Positions 1 through 5,501 of a DNA stretch of 5,956 nucleotides are shown here, one piece after another. The position numbers and the translations under genes are program-made. Source of the DNA: Bacillota bacterium (GTDB taxonomy: Bacteria; Bacillota; Bacilli; Alicyclobacillales; Alicyclobacillaceae); assembly GCA_021820805.1 (NCBI GenBank), contig JAKADF010000233.1, forward strand, positions 1 through 5,956, given 5' to 3'. Numbering within the stretch: the stretch's first letter is position 1; each line of letters starts with the position of its first letter. The notes under the pieces were generated by a model, which was given only the letters and a program-made list of their open reading frames with translations, searched no databases and was not told the origin of the DNA.

Positions 1-51
1 TATTGAAAAGCGAGTGTAACGGAGTAATGAATTGCAGCGTCTTATTTGTAT

Positions 52-56
52 GGAGG
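52..56 (+). promoter_or_regulatory. Ribosome binding site of the first lipoprotein
   Basis: GGAGG stands 8 nt before the ATG at 65. It decides the start of the lipoprotein in favour of the position directly before the Lys-Arg signal peptide. The upstream in-frame start at 32 has only GGAG at 21-24 and would add a charged, non-signal-like extension. Confidence 0.8.
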
Positions 57-64
57 CTAAAATT

Positions 65-997
65 ATGAAGAGATCGATACTTGTTGGCGCATCCGTCTTA
101 TGCGCGTTCGTTTTGATAGGTTGTGGCGCGACGCAGAAAGTCCGTACCGATGGCGGGCAGCCTGTTTCACCATCCAATCAACCAATTCGTTTCTTTGCAC
201 ATACATCTCCTACTGATGTGAAATTGATACTCAGTTCAGATCCTTTGGTCAAGCAACAAATTCCAGATATCTCACCACCAAAGACACCTGTCATTGTGTA
301 TCTACCCGTGTATCCTGGTGCTGCACCAACGAAACCAGTGACCACAATTGGAGATATGGGAACGCCGATGAATGCAGATTTGGTTGATGGGACATTGTAC
401 TTTGAGTCTAAAGACTCACAAACACAAATCAAAAATTGGTACACACAGGAATTTCAAAAGTTGGGGTACACGATTAGCGGACAAGGGCAATCGGGTAAAG
501 TCGGCAATCCGACAACTGACTACTTCGACTTTACGAAAAATGGGGTTCCTGGTGAGCCAACGCGAGTTCCTGATATCAATCTTGGGTTTCTACTTCAAAA
601 ACAAAATGGCAAAACCATTTTTAAATTAAAAGCATACTACATCGTCGTGCCACCTCGACCCAAAAATTCATACTTACCAACTGATATTGTTAAAGTGGCG
701 CTCACAAAAGGCAAAGTAACCAAAACGGTTACAGATAAACAATGGATTGTGAACGTAATTCGTGCGATTAATTCGCTTCAGGTTTCAACACCTGGAATAA
801 GCAGCGGCGGACCAAGCGTTGCATCTGGAACCATCACCACAGTTACTGCAAAGTTCTTTGGGAAAGATGGGTCTATAACAAGTGCAACATTTTTGCTCCT
901 TTCTGCAACTGTTAGAGTCGGTAACAGCGACGTGGCACTGAACAGCGGATCTTCGCCAACTCTTGATAAGAACATCGAGTTAGTCTTTGGCAACTGA
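65..997 (+). CDS. Secreted lipoprotein of unknown function, 310 aa
   Basis: A probable membrane-anchored extracytoplasmic lipoprotein; its function is not recognised. The start at 65 is chosen over an in-frame start at 32 because GGAGG at 52-56 lies 8 nt upstream and the protein then opens directly with a lipoprotein signal peptide: Lys2-Arg3, a hydrophobic stretch at residues 5-19, and the lipobox LIGC with Cys20 as the lipidated residue. A polar linker follows (about 21-45). Two segments can be separated. Residues about 75-195 contain LPVYPGAAP, then a YFESKD...WYTQEF...LGY pattern like that of small secreted domains in which a short helix follows a YPGA strand. Residues about 205-310 are a Ser/Thr/Gly-rich, beta-looking C-terminal domain. 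There are no further cysteines and no catalytic motif that I recognise. No clear terminator follows it. The gene is intact; the lipoprotein call is firm and the role is open. Confidence 0.85.
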   Translation: MKRSILVGASVLCAFVLIGCGATQKVRTDGGQPVSPSNQPIRFFAHTSPTDVKLILSSDPLVKQQIPDISPPKTPVIVYLPVYPGAAPTKPVTTIGDMGTPMNADLVDGTLYFESKDSQTQIKNWYTQEFQKLGYTISGQGQSGKVGNPTTDYFDFTKNGVPGEPTRVPDINLGFLLQKQNGKTIFKLKAYYIVVPPRPKNSYLPTDIVKVALTKGKVTKTVTDKQWIVNVIRAINSLQVSTPGISSGGPSVASGTITTVTAKFFGKDGSITSATFLLLSATVRVGNSDVALNSGSSPTLDKNIELVFGN

Positions 998-1051
998 CCG
1001 TAAATGCTTTTTCAAAGTTTACTGTGTTTCATGTCTGCTAACTTATTAGTC

Positions 1052-1066
1052 ATATAACTATATAAT
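1052..1066 (+). promoter_or_regulatory. Possible -10 element with overlapping AT-rich dyad
   Basis: A perfect TATAAT lies at 1061-1066, about 60 nt before the ArsR relic. It overlaps a short inverted repeat at 1052-1063 (ATATA, two bases, TATAT). ArsR-family repressors typically bind AT-rich dyads over their own promoter, so this may be what is left of the autoregulatory site of the lost repressor. No good -35 hexamer is seen 16-18 bp upstream, and the surroundings are AT-rich enough to make such matches by chance. Confidence 0.3.
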
Positions 1067-1127
1067 AATATCAATGAAGATGCTGTATCAGATAAGTATG
1101 GTAAGTCAGTGAAAGCGATAAAATCCG

Positions 1128-1211
1128 ATGAATGAGAGTGTCTTTAAAGCAATGTCTGACGGCACACGCAGGAAGAACATTGAATTGTTGAAGGACGGTC
1201 CAAAGAGGTGA
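1128..1211 (+). pseudogene. N-terminal relic of an SdpR-like ArsR-family repressor
   Basis: A 27-codon reading frame begins with ATG at 1128 and stops with TGA at 1209-1211. Its peptide opens MNESVFKAMSDGTRRKNIE and continues LLKDGPKR. This matches the first helices of the SdpR/ArsR winged-helix repressors, whose usual opening is FKALSDPTRRKILELLKEGD. Everything after the second helix (the recognition helix and the wing) is missing, so it cannot bind DNA as such. Two normally conserved positions also differ: Pro is Gly in SDPTRR, and the Ile after RRK is Asn. The relic ends inside the ribosome binding site of the hydrolase, which suggests an internal deletion joined the repressor's 5' end to its 3' end. 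ArsR/SdpR repressors commonly control themselves and an adjacent gene, which would make the hydrolase the former partner. No strong ribosome binding site is seen for the relic. Confidence 0.7.
1202..1211 (+). promoter_or_regulatory. Ribosome binding site of the hydrolase, at the ArsR relic's stop
   Basis: AAAGAGGTGA closely matches the 16S rRNA anti-Shine-Dalgarno complement and sits 5 nt before the ATG at 1217. It argues for that ATG rather than the in-frame GTG at 1208, which lies inside the site. The TGA of the relic is part of this element, so any ribosome finishing the relic would stop next to the hydrolase start. Confidence 0.7.
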
Positions 1212-1216
1212 GTGCA

Positions 1217-2143
1217 ATGGTCGATGAAGAAGTTATCCTAGGTGCTAATACGAATTACCCACTGAATGGCATATTAACCATCCCTAATAAAGCGAATGGC
1301 CATCTCCCTGCGGTTGTGTTGGTTCACGGTTCTGGCCCAACAGACAAAGATGAAAAAGTTGGGAGTATTACCCCTTTTAAAGATCTAGCTGAAGGTTTGT
1401 CAGAAAAGGGAATTGCGGTGTTACGTTATGACAAGAGAACATTTGTCTATGGTAACCAAATAAAACACGACAACGGGCTTTCCGTTAAAGAAGAAACCAT
1501 TGAGGACGCGATTCGAGCTGCTGATTTCTTAAGAAACGACGCACGAATCGATTCAAACAAAGTGTTTATCTTGGGTCATAGCATGGGAGGCATGCTAGCA
1601 CCGCGAATCGATGCAGAAGGCGGAATTTTTGCTGGAATCATTATTATGGCGGGTTCTCCGCGTAAATTCGAAGAAATTCTCATGGACCAAAACTATAAAG
1701 TCTTAGACTCCCTCAACAAGATTTTAAAAATCATCGCCAAAAAACAAATCGCAAAGTTATCGGCTAAATTTCATAACATTTACAACCTTACTGACGAGGA
1801 AGCAAAATCAACATTGGTTCTGGGGAGATATACTAGAGCTTACTACTTCAAAGAAATGGGCGAACACCCATCCACCAACTATCTTAGTGCATTAGACAAA
1901 CCAATGTTAATTATGCAAGGAGATAAGGACTTTCACGTATCTGTAGAAAGAGACTTTAACGTTTATAAAGAATTATTGAGCAATAAACCTAATGTTACAT
2001 TTAAACTATATCCGAACTTAAATCATGTGTTTATGCCTTATGTTTATGGAGAAATACTAAAGGCGAAAAAGGAATATAAGGTTCCACAGCATGTAGATAA
2101 GCAAGTTATCGAAGACATTGCAGACTGGATTCTTTCAGTTTAG
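1217..2143 (+). CDS. Alpha/beta-fold hydrolase (serine esterase/peptidase-like), 308 aa
   Basis: A cytoplasmic serine hydrolase of the alpha/beta fold, in the broad group that includes dienelactone-hydrolase-like and S33/S9 peptidase-like enzymes; the substrate cannot be read from the sequence. Visible elements in order are: an N-terminal strand region ending in VVLVHGSGP (HGSG at residues 37-40, oxyanion loop); VLRYDKR at about 68-74; the nucleophile elbow GHSMGG with Ser122; a variable Lys-rich lid region at about 150-215; MLIMQGDKDFHV, with Asp238 the likely acid (Asp236 is close by); and LNH with His270 as the catalytic base. No signal peptide or membrane segment is present, so it should act in the cytoplasm. 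The ATG at 1217 is preferred because AAAGAGGTGA precedes it by 5 nt. The full triad indicates an intact enzyme. An ArsR-family relic lies just upstream, so the gene was probably once repressed by that partner and may now have lost this control. Confidence 0.88.
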   Translation: MVDEEVILGANTNYPLNGILTIPNKANGHLPAVVLVHGSGPTDKDEKVGSITPFKDLAEGLSEKGIAVLRYDKRTFVYGNQIKHDNGLSVKEETIEDAIRAADFLRNDARIDSNKVFILGHSMGGMLAPRIDAEGGIFAGIIIMAGSPRKFEEILMDQNYKVLDSLNKILKIIAKKQIAKLSAKFHNIYNLTDEEAKSTLVLGRYTRAYYFKEMGEHPSTNYLSALDKPMLIMQGDKDFHVSVERDFNVYKELLSNKPNVTFKLYPNLNHVFMPYVYGEILKAKKEYKVPQHVDKQVIEDIADWILSV

Positions 2144-2467
2144 TCTCTTATTTAGCTCGCTGAAAAAGTAGAGATGAGCCAAGGATGCGAAGGATGCTTG
2201 GCAACTTTGATATTCTGGACATCTGGCTATTCCAAACAGAAATGTATGGGCAAATTAAGAAGCCTTATATCAAATTTATGGTAAACAACTCCGATAAAAG
2301 CCGAACTGGGTATGTTAGGTATTTCTTGGCTATAAGATACTGGTCAATGAGGATGTTTACGATACCGTTCAGGATTAAAAATCTCGCCCTAATATGTGAA
2401 GTATGGCTTCTTTTTCAATGCTGGTATCACACTCACAGACCCTCGAGAGTATTACAATGCATGTCTA
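2144..2467. other. Stretch of 324 bases with no recognisable intact gene
   Basis: No convincing gene lies between the hydrolase and the convergent lipoprotein. A plus-strand reading frame from 2185 to 2565 exists, but it has no ribosome binding site, its composition is unlike a soluble protein, and it runs into the lipoprotein coding region. Other plus-strand frames hold protein-like pieces interrupted by stops, for example YKILVNEDVYDTVQD just before a TAA and FNAGITLTDPREYYN in another frame from about 2396. They could be remnants of a decayed gene, but I recognise no family. A 9-nt tandem repeat (AAGGATGCG then AAGGATGCT, 2181-2198) sits within a 6-bp stem (GCCAAG at 2178-2183, CTTGGC at 2197-2202). 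No T-run follows directly on either strand, so it is not a convincing terminator. Confidence 0.45.
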
Positions 2468-3358
2468 TCAAAATTGCATGTGATGCTGAATCAGGGTATT
2501 TTGCAATACCCATGGTGCAATCTCCTGTACCTCCTTACTTGAGCCAACGAATACTTCATTCATAAAAGTTCCTTGTCCATTTGTTATGGGCGTGTAATGT
2601 GCGAATCCAAAGAGTTGTCTGTGACCTTTTTCGATGCAACTCCATATTTTAACATTTGAATTCAAAGTTTCTATGGTTACTGGAAGGTCTTCAATAAAGG
2701 TACCGTTATATCCCCCATAGTCCTTTGTATCTTTTCTTGCGGAAGGGAAATACAGTGAAGCCACATCTACAGCACAGCCCTGGCATAGTCCAGTGGATGA
2801 AAGATCGATTTCTGTATTTGTTGAATTTTCCAAGGAAATACTATATGAACCATCTGCACCCACTTGCCCCGTTGCCTTCATCCCATTGAGACCCACAACG
2901 TAGAAACCTGTACCTCCGTACAGCGGTAAGTAATATGCGGTTAAATCGTGAGAAAGGGATTTAGGAAGTGACATTTGAACTGTTGCTGGTAACGTTGGTG
3001 ATTTCGGTGCAGTGACACCGTATTCAACATGAATAATGGATGTTGGAATGGAGCTGCGATAACGTGATTTAGGCAAAAAAGGAATAGGGGCAGCTGCGAC
3101 AGGATTACCTCCGATGAGCGATTCACCCTGCTTCAATCCATGGTTTGTTTGGCTAACAACAGAATTTGCAACATTTCCTGCTGAGACATTTGTTCTCTGA
3201 TTGGATTCTTGATTTGCTGCAGAGTTCGTCACTGAATTAGTTGTGTTTGCTGATGTTTGCCTCGCAGGTGTATTGTTGTTGGCAGTACCGCATCCAGTAA
3301 TAATTCCCACAATACTTAGCATTACGCCTACAATTGTACATTTTGTGAATTTTCTCAT
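2468..3358 (-). CDS. Lipoprotein with Asn/Ser/Thr-rich linker, possibly DUF4850, 296 aa
   Basis: A probable surface lipoprotein of unknown function. The start at 3358 is used because GGAGGGTG precedes it by 8 nt; a longer in-frame start at 3376 would put that site inside the coding region. The signal peptide has Arg2, Lys3 and Lys6, a hydrophobic core at about 8-20, and the lipobox ITGC with Cys23 as the lipid anchor. Residues about 25-72 are a low-complexity Asn/Thr/Ser/Ala/Gln linker that would span the cell wall. The globular part (about 95-296) contains YLPLYGGTGFYV, then a GADGSYSISL stretch, then LCQGCAVD with two cysteines (Cys192, Cys195), then YFPSAR and a third cysteine, Cys241, in WSC. 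The order LPLYG, GADGS, CxxC, FP recalls DUF4850, but this is from memory and unverified. The cysteines could form a disulphide or bind a metal. The gene stands alone, downstream of and in the same direction as the cyclodeaminase-like gene, separated by about 190 bases and a possible terminator. Confidence 0.82.
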   Translation of the reverse strand: MRKFTKCTIVGVMLSIVGIITGCGTANNNTPARQTSANTTNSVTNSAANQESNQRTNVSAGNVANSVVSQTNHGLKQGESLIGGNPVAAAPIPFLPKSRYRSSIPTSIIHVEYGVTAPKSPTLPATVQMSLPKSLSHDLTAYYLPLYGGTGFYVVGLNGMKATGQVGADGSYSISLENSTNTEIDLSSTGLCQGCAVDVASLYFPSARKDTKDYGGYNGTFIEDLPVTIETLNSNVKIWSCIEKGHRQLFGFAHYTPITNGQGTFMNEVFVGSSKEVQEIAPWVLQNTLIQHHMQF

Positions 3359-3366
3359 TGCAAAAA

Positions 3367-3374
3367 CACCCTCC
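3367..3374 (-). promoter_or_regulatory. Ribosome binding site of the second lipoprotein
   Basis: Reading the minus strand, GGAGGGTG stands 8 nt before the ATG at 3358. It sets the start at the codon directly before the Arg-Lys signal peptide and rules against the ATG at 3376, whose own upstream bases carry no Shine-Dalgarno match. Confidence 0.75.
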
Positions 3375-3450
3375 ATTGTTGTTTACAACTTAATGTAAAA
3401 TCAATGAAACCAAAGAACCCTCATTTATTGGAGAAGTGATGAAATGCACG

Positions 3451-3476
3451 AAAAATAACCTTGCGTGTGTACAAGG
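3451..3476 (-). terminator. Possible Rho-independent terminator of the cyclodeaminase-like gene
   Basis: On the minus strand a short hairpin, CCTTGT / ACACAC loop / GCAAGG (3459-3476, one G-T pair), is followed directly by TTATTTTT. It lies about 70 bases past the stop of the cyclodeaminase-like gene and before the second lipoprotein, the right place to separate the two. The stem is short (six pairs), so the call is tentative. Confidence 0.45.
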
Positions 3477-3547
3477 AGCATCCTCTTTATTAGCTTGAAG
3501 CTTCTAAATGCGATCCATAAGCCATACGAGAGCAGACCGCCCTGCTA

Positions 3548-4483
3548 TTACGCCCTGCCCAATGCCTCTTTTATGATTTCATTTGCAACAACTACTTCTG
3601 TACCCGCCAGACCCACAGAACAAAACAGGGTTATATCTTTCTGCCCCGTCCTCCCCGATGCTTTCCCACTCACGATATCGCCGAGTTGTATAATCCGTTT
3701 CTCATCGGGTGTACCGACTAAAAAATGCGGCGTTGAATAGGCTTTTAACTGTTCTATAGAGTCAGTAACAATCACTGAACTACGTGCCCCAATTTCAATT
3801 GGTACTTCATGTCGATTTATTGATTTAGGACCAACCGTGTTGATATGTACTCCTGGTGTAAGCCATTCCGCTTCGAAAACAGGCGAGCCGCTATTGGTGG
3901 CGCAGATAATAATATCAGCATTACTTACGCAATCTTTTGAAGAATCTACTGCTTCGACTTCCACATCCAGTTTCTTCGTCATTTCAGTCGCAAATGACTC
4001 TCGGTTTTCCTGGTTGCGACTGAAGACTCGAACATGTTTGATATCCCTAACAGCGACAGCCGCCTTCAATTGTGTATGCGCCTGTACGCCCGTACCAAGC
4101 ACCGCTATTCGCTTTGCATCCTTGCGAGCCATGGTTTTTATTGCTACTCCACCAATTGCCCCAGTGCGAACAGCACCGAGTAGGTTGCCGATTACGATGC
4201 CCCTGAAAATACCCGTATCGGAATCAAACACGCAAACAAACTGCTGATGACCATCAAAGTCATTCGCAAAGGTATCGTAGACACGAAATCCAATGACCTT
4301 TTGCATTGCTGTTACGGCACCCGCCGTGAAAACTAAGTCGCCACGTTCCGTTTCCAGGTAAAATCGCGGAGGTGAAACAATCGTTTCATTTGCCTGTTCC
4401 TCAAAAGTGTGTTCGATTGCACCAACTATCGAATTCATTGAGACGAGCTTCTCAATATCCTTGTCTGTAAGTACCTGATACAA
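3548..4483 (-). CDS. Ornithine cyclodeaminase / mu-crystallin family NAD(P)-dependent enzyme, 311 aa
   Basis: A cytoplasmic enzyme of the family that includes ornithine cyclodeaminase, archaeal-type alanine dehydrogenase, ketimine and delta1-pyrroline-2-carboxylate reductases and SbnB-like synthases. It probably interconverts an amino acid or cyclic imine with NAD(P)H. Family marks in order are: PPR with Arg40; VIGFRVYDTF at 63-72, where most relatives have GxK and this one has Arg67; RTGA at 106-109, leading into the Rossmann domain; the dinucleotide loop GTGVQA at 130-135; VFSRN at 153-157; HINTVGPK at 213-220; VTDSIEQ at 239-245; and the C-terminal CSVGLAGTE at 288-296. True ornithine cyclodeaminases carry an Asp two residues after the Gly in the VG(A/G)D segment; here that position is Lys220, so ornithine cyclodeamination is unlikely and the substrate is open. 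Length is near the family norm. It starts with TTG at 4483, supported by AGGAAGGGTG 7 nt upstream. No substrate-revealing neighbour is present. Confidence 0.85.
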   Translation of the reverse strand: MYQVLTDKDIEKLVSMNSIVGAIEHTFEEQANETIVSPPRFYLETERGDLVFTAGAVTAMQKVIGFRVYDTFANDFDGHQQFVCVFDSDTGIFRGIVIGNLLGAVRTGAIGGVAIKTMARKDAKRIAVLGTGVQAHTQLKAAVAVRDIKHVRVFSRNQENRESFATEMTKKLDVEVEAVDSSKDCVSNADIIICATNSGSPVFEAEWLTPGVHINTVGPKSINRHEVPIEIGARSSVIVTDSIEQLKAYSTPHFLVGTPDEKRIIQLGDIVSGKASGRTGQKDITLFCSVGLAGTEVVVANEIIKEALGRA

Positions 4484-4490
4484 ATTTATT

Positions 4491-4500
4491 CACCCTTCCT
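4491..4500 (-). promoter_or_regulatory. Ribosome binding site that fixes a TTG start
   Basis: On the minus strand AGGAAGGGTG lies 7 nt before TTG (4483-4481). The next in-frame ATG is fifteen codons later, would remove the conserved first strand and helix of the enzyme, and has no such site, so TTG is the likely start. Confidence 0.7.
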
Positions 4501-4565
4501 GGCGCGAAAGTAGCCTTTTTATTACCTACGTTCCTTCTATTTTTTCAAGCTCTCTCCTATTCTCT

Positions 4566-5005
4566 CTACCACTTTGCCTCATTAGGATATTCCCAACTTA
4601 GGCTGATATCTCCTATTGAACAGTTGCTGGCTATCGCCATTTCTCTCACATCTCGCTCGATTTTCTGGTACTCCTTACCTTCGACCATCCGCTTAAAGAT
4701 CGTCGATAATGTCTTCACTCGCTCTTCCTTACTCCAGATTTCCAGGTATCGGATATTCACCTCAAGGAGTTTCATCATGTCTTCATCCATGCCGTTCAAG
4801 ACGAACTCAAATTCTCAAACTACTTGGAATCATGTCAAATATCGTACATGATTCCGAGAGCGCGAAGCCGCAAATCTTCATAGTTCCCGTTCTGCTCTTC
4901 GCCCCTGACAATGGTGAGGAGAGACATGTAGAGAGTGTCGAGATCTTGGTAGTCGTCAGATATTGAAATGCCAGTCAGGTTCGGTGTATTGCTAATAGTT
5001 AGTAT
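4566..5005 (-). pseudogene. Decayed small-protein gene, possibly DUF6904 family
   Basis: Two minus-strand reading frames join into one plausible protein. The first (about 5005 to 4835) reads LTISNTPNLTGISISDDYQD, then DLDTLYMSLL, and ends YEDLRLRALGIMYDI before an in-frame TGA at 4835-4837. A TAG follows at 4820-4822. After a shift of frame near 4814 the sequence resumes with EFEFVLNGMDEDMMK and runs for some 80 residues to the stop at 4566-4568, ending NEAKW. The TPNLTG opening, the LRxLGxxYDIRH segment and an EFVxNGMDxxMMK segment, in this order, recall a family of small uncharacterised proteins I believe is DUF6904; this is from memory. In such a protein the TGA falls where an Arg codon (CGA) would be expected. 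The expected start also seems lost, since ATA stands at 5003-5005 where ATG would fit. The 77-residue piece ending at 4566 could be called a gene alone, but it has no ribosome binding site. Confidence 0.6.
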
Positions 5006-5104
5006 GAGTGTTCACATGCGTTCGTATTGATAGTGTCAATGTTAAGTATAGTCCAGAAGCCAGGAGATTGAAGCAGGAAACTTGTCGAATTATGCACCGT
5101 ACCC

Positions 5105-5133
5105 TTTACATCTTTACTGTAAATGCTTATCCT
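5105..5133 (+). promoter_or_regulatory. Probable sigma-A-type promoter of the padR gene
   Basis: TTTACA (5105-5110, five of six matches to TTGACA) is followed after exactly 17 bases by TATCCT (5128-5133, four of six matches to TATAAT). Transcription would start near 5140, giving a leader of about 40 bases before the PadR start at 5181. The leader has no obvious Shine-Dalgarno sequence. Confidence 0.45.
5113..5123. promoter_or_regulatory. Operator-like palindrome in the promoter spacer
   Basis: TTTACTGTAAA is a perfect 11-base palindrome (five-base arms, one central base) lying between the -35 and -10 elements of the padR promoter. PadR repressors commonly bind dyads over their own promoter, so this is a candidate autoregulatory site. 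No second copy in the window supports it. Confidence 0.35.
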
Positions 5134-5146
5134 GATACATAGACAT

Positions 5147-5171
5147 TCTATATATGGTGGTGGTCTATATA
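5147..5171 (+). repeat. Direct repeat TCTATATA, 17 bases apart
   Basis: The octamer TCTATATA occurs at 5147-5154 and again at 5164-5171, so the two copies start 17 bases apart, close to two turns of the helix apart, between the padR promoter and the start at 5181. The second copy overlaps a perfect TATAAT (5168-5173) that ends 7 bases before the ATG. The repeat could be a binding site or an alternative promoter; AT-richness makes chance possible. Confidence 0.35.
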
Positions 5172-5180
5172 ATCCGTGAT

Positions 5181-5501
5181 ATGGTGAAAGGGTTTATTGA
5201 TCCAATCGTTCTTTCTGTTGTTGCACGCGGCGATACTTACGGGTATCAGATTGCCAAGTATGTGAACGAACAAACAAACGGAGTCTTGGAATTGAAAGAA
5301 GGAACGTTGTACCCCGCTCTTCGCCGATTGGAGGCGGAACATTTCATTGAAGGCTTTTGGGGAACTGAAACAGGTGGTCCCAGACGACGCTATTACCGCA
5401 TCACAAAACAAGGGCTTGCGAAATTAGAATTGGCACGAGAGTCGTGGAACAACTATCAGCGAATTGTGAATGCGTTCTTAGGGGAGGCATTTGCACTATG
5501 A
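5181..5501 (+). CDS. PadR-family winged-helix transcriptional repressor, 106 aa
   Basis: A small DNA-binding repressor. The family opening MVKGFIDPIVLSVVARGDTY and GYQIAKYV (helix 1 and the start of the helix-turn-helix) is followed by LKEGTLYPALRRLEAEHFI (recognition helix, about 38-56), the beta wing GFWGTETGGPRRRYYRIT (about 58-75), and a short C-terminal helix from about 76 used for dimer formation. The length fits the short PadR subgroup. The start at 5181 is chosen because PadR proteins begin at this point; an in-frame ATG at 5154 would add nine unconserved residues. Neither start has a clear Shine-Dalgarno sequence. The last codons overlap the next gene (ATGA at 5498-5501), so the two are translated together. 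PadR proteins in this arrangement usually repress their own operon and respond to a small ligand or envelope stress; the ligand here is unknown. Confidence 0.92.
   Translation: MVKGFIDPIVLSVVARGDTYGYQIAKYVNEQTNGVLELKEGTLYPALRRLEAEHFIEGFWGTETGGPRRRYYRITKQGLAKLELARESWNNYQRIVNAFLGEAFAL

Noticed and set aside
2..19. Tail end of an upstream gene (IEKRV then TAA)
   Set aside because: Five codons cannot be told from chance without the sequence to the left.
27..68. Thirteen-codon leader peptide whose TGA overlaps the ATG of the first lipoprotein
   Set aside because: Its only Shine-Dalgarno-like bases (GGAG, 21-24) are two bases from the ATG, too close to work, and the peptide shows no attenuation-like features.
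998..1030. Terminator after the first lipoprotein
   Set aside because: Only a five-base stem (GTAAA/TTTAC) with a 13-base loop and no T-run after it.
2494..2511. Hairpin GGGTAT / ATACCC as a terminator
   Set aside because: It lies inside the coding end of the second lipoprotein and is not followed by a T-run on either strand.
2185..2565. Plus-strand gene of 126 codons
   Set aside because: No ribosome binding site, no recognisable family, and it overlaps about 100 bases of the well-supported lipoprotein on the other strand.
3378..3389. Inverted repeat GTTGT-TT-ACAAC upstream of the second lipoprotein as an operator
   Set aside because: Five-base arms in AT-rich DNA, no recognisable promoter beside it, and no second copy.
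4519..4548. Promoter of the cyclodeaminase-like gene (TTGAAA, 18 bases, TAATAA on the minus strand)
   Set aside because: The -10 hexamer matches only three of six consensus positions, too little to annotate.
4709..4966. Plus-strand gene of 85 codons
   Set aside because: It is the complement of the decayed minus-strand gene, which has the more protein-like sequence and family resemblance; it also lacks a ribosome binding site.
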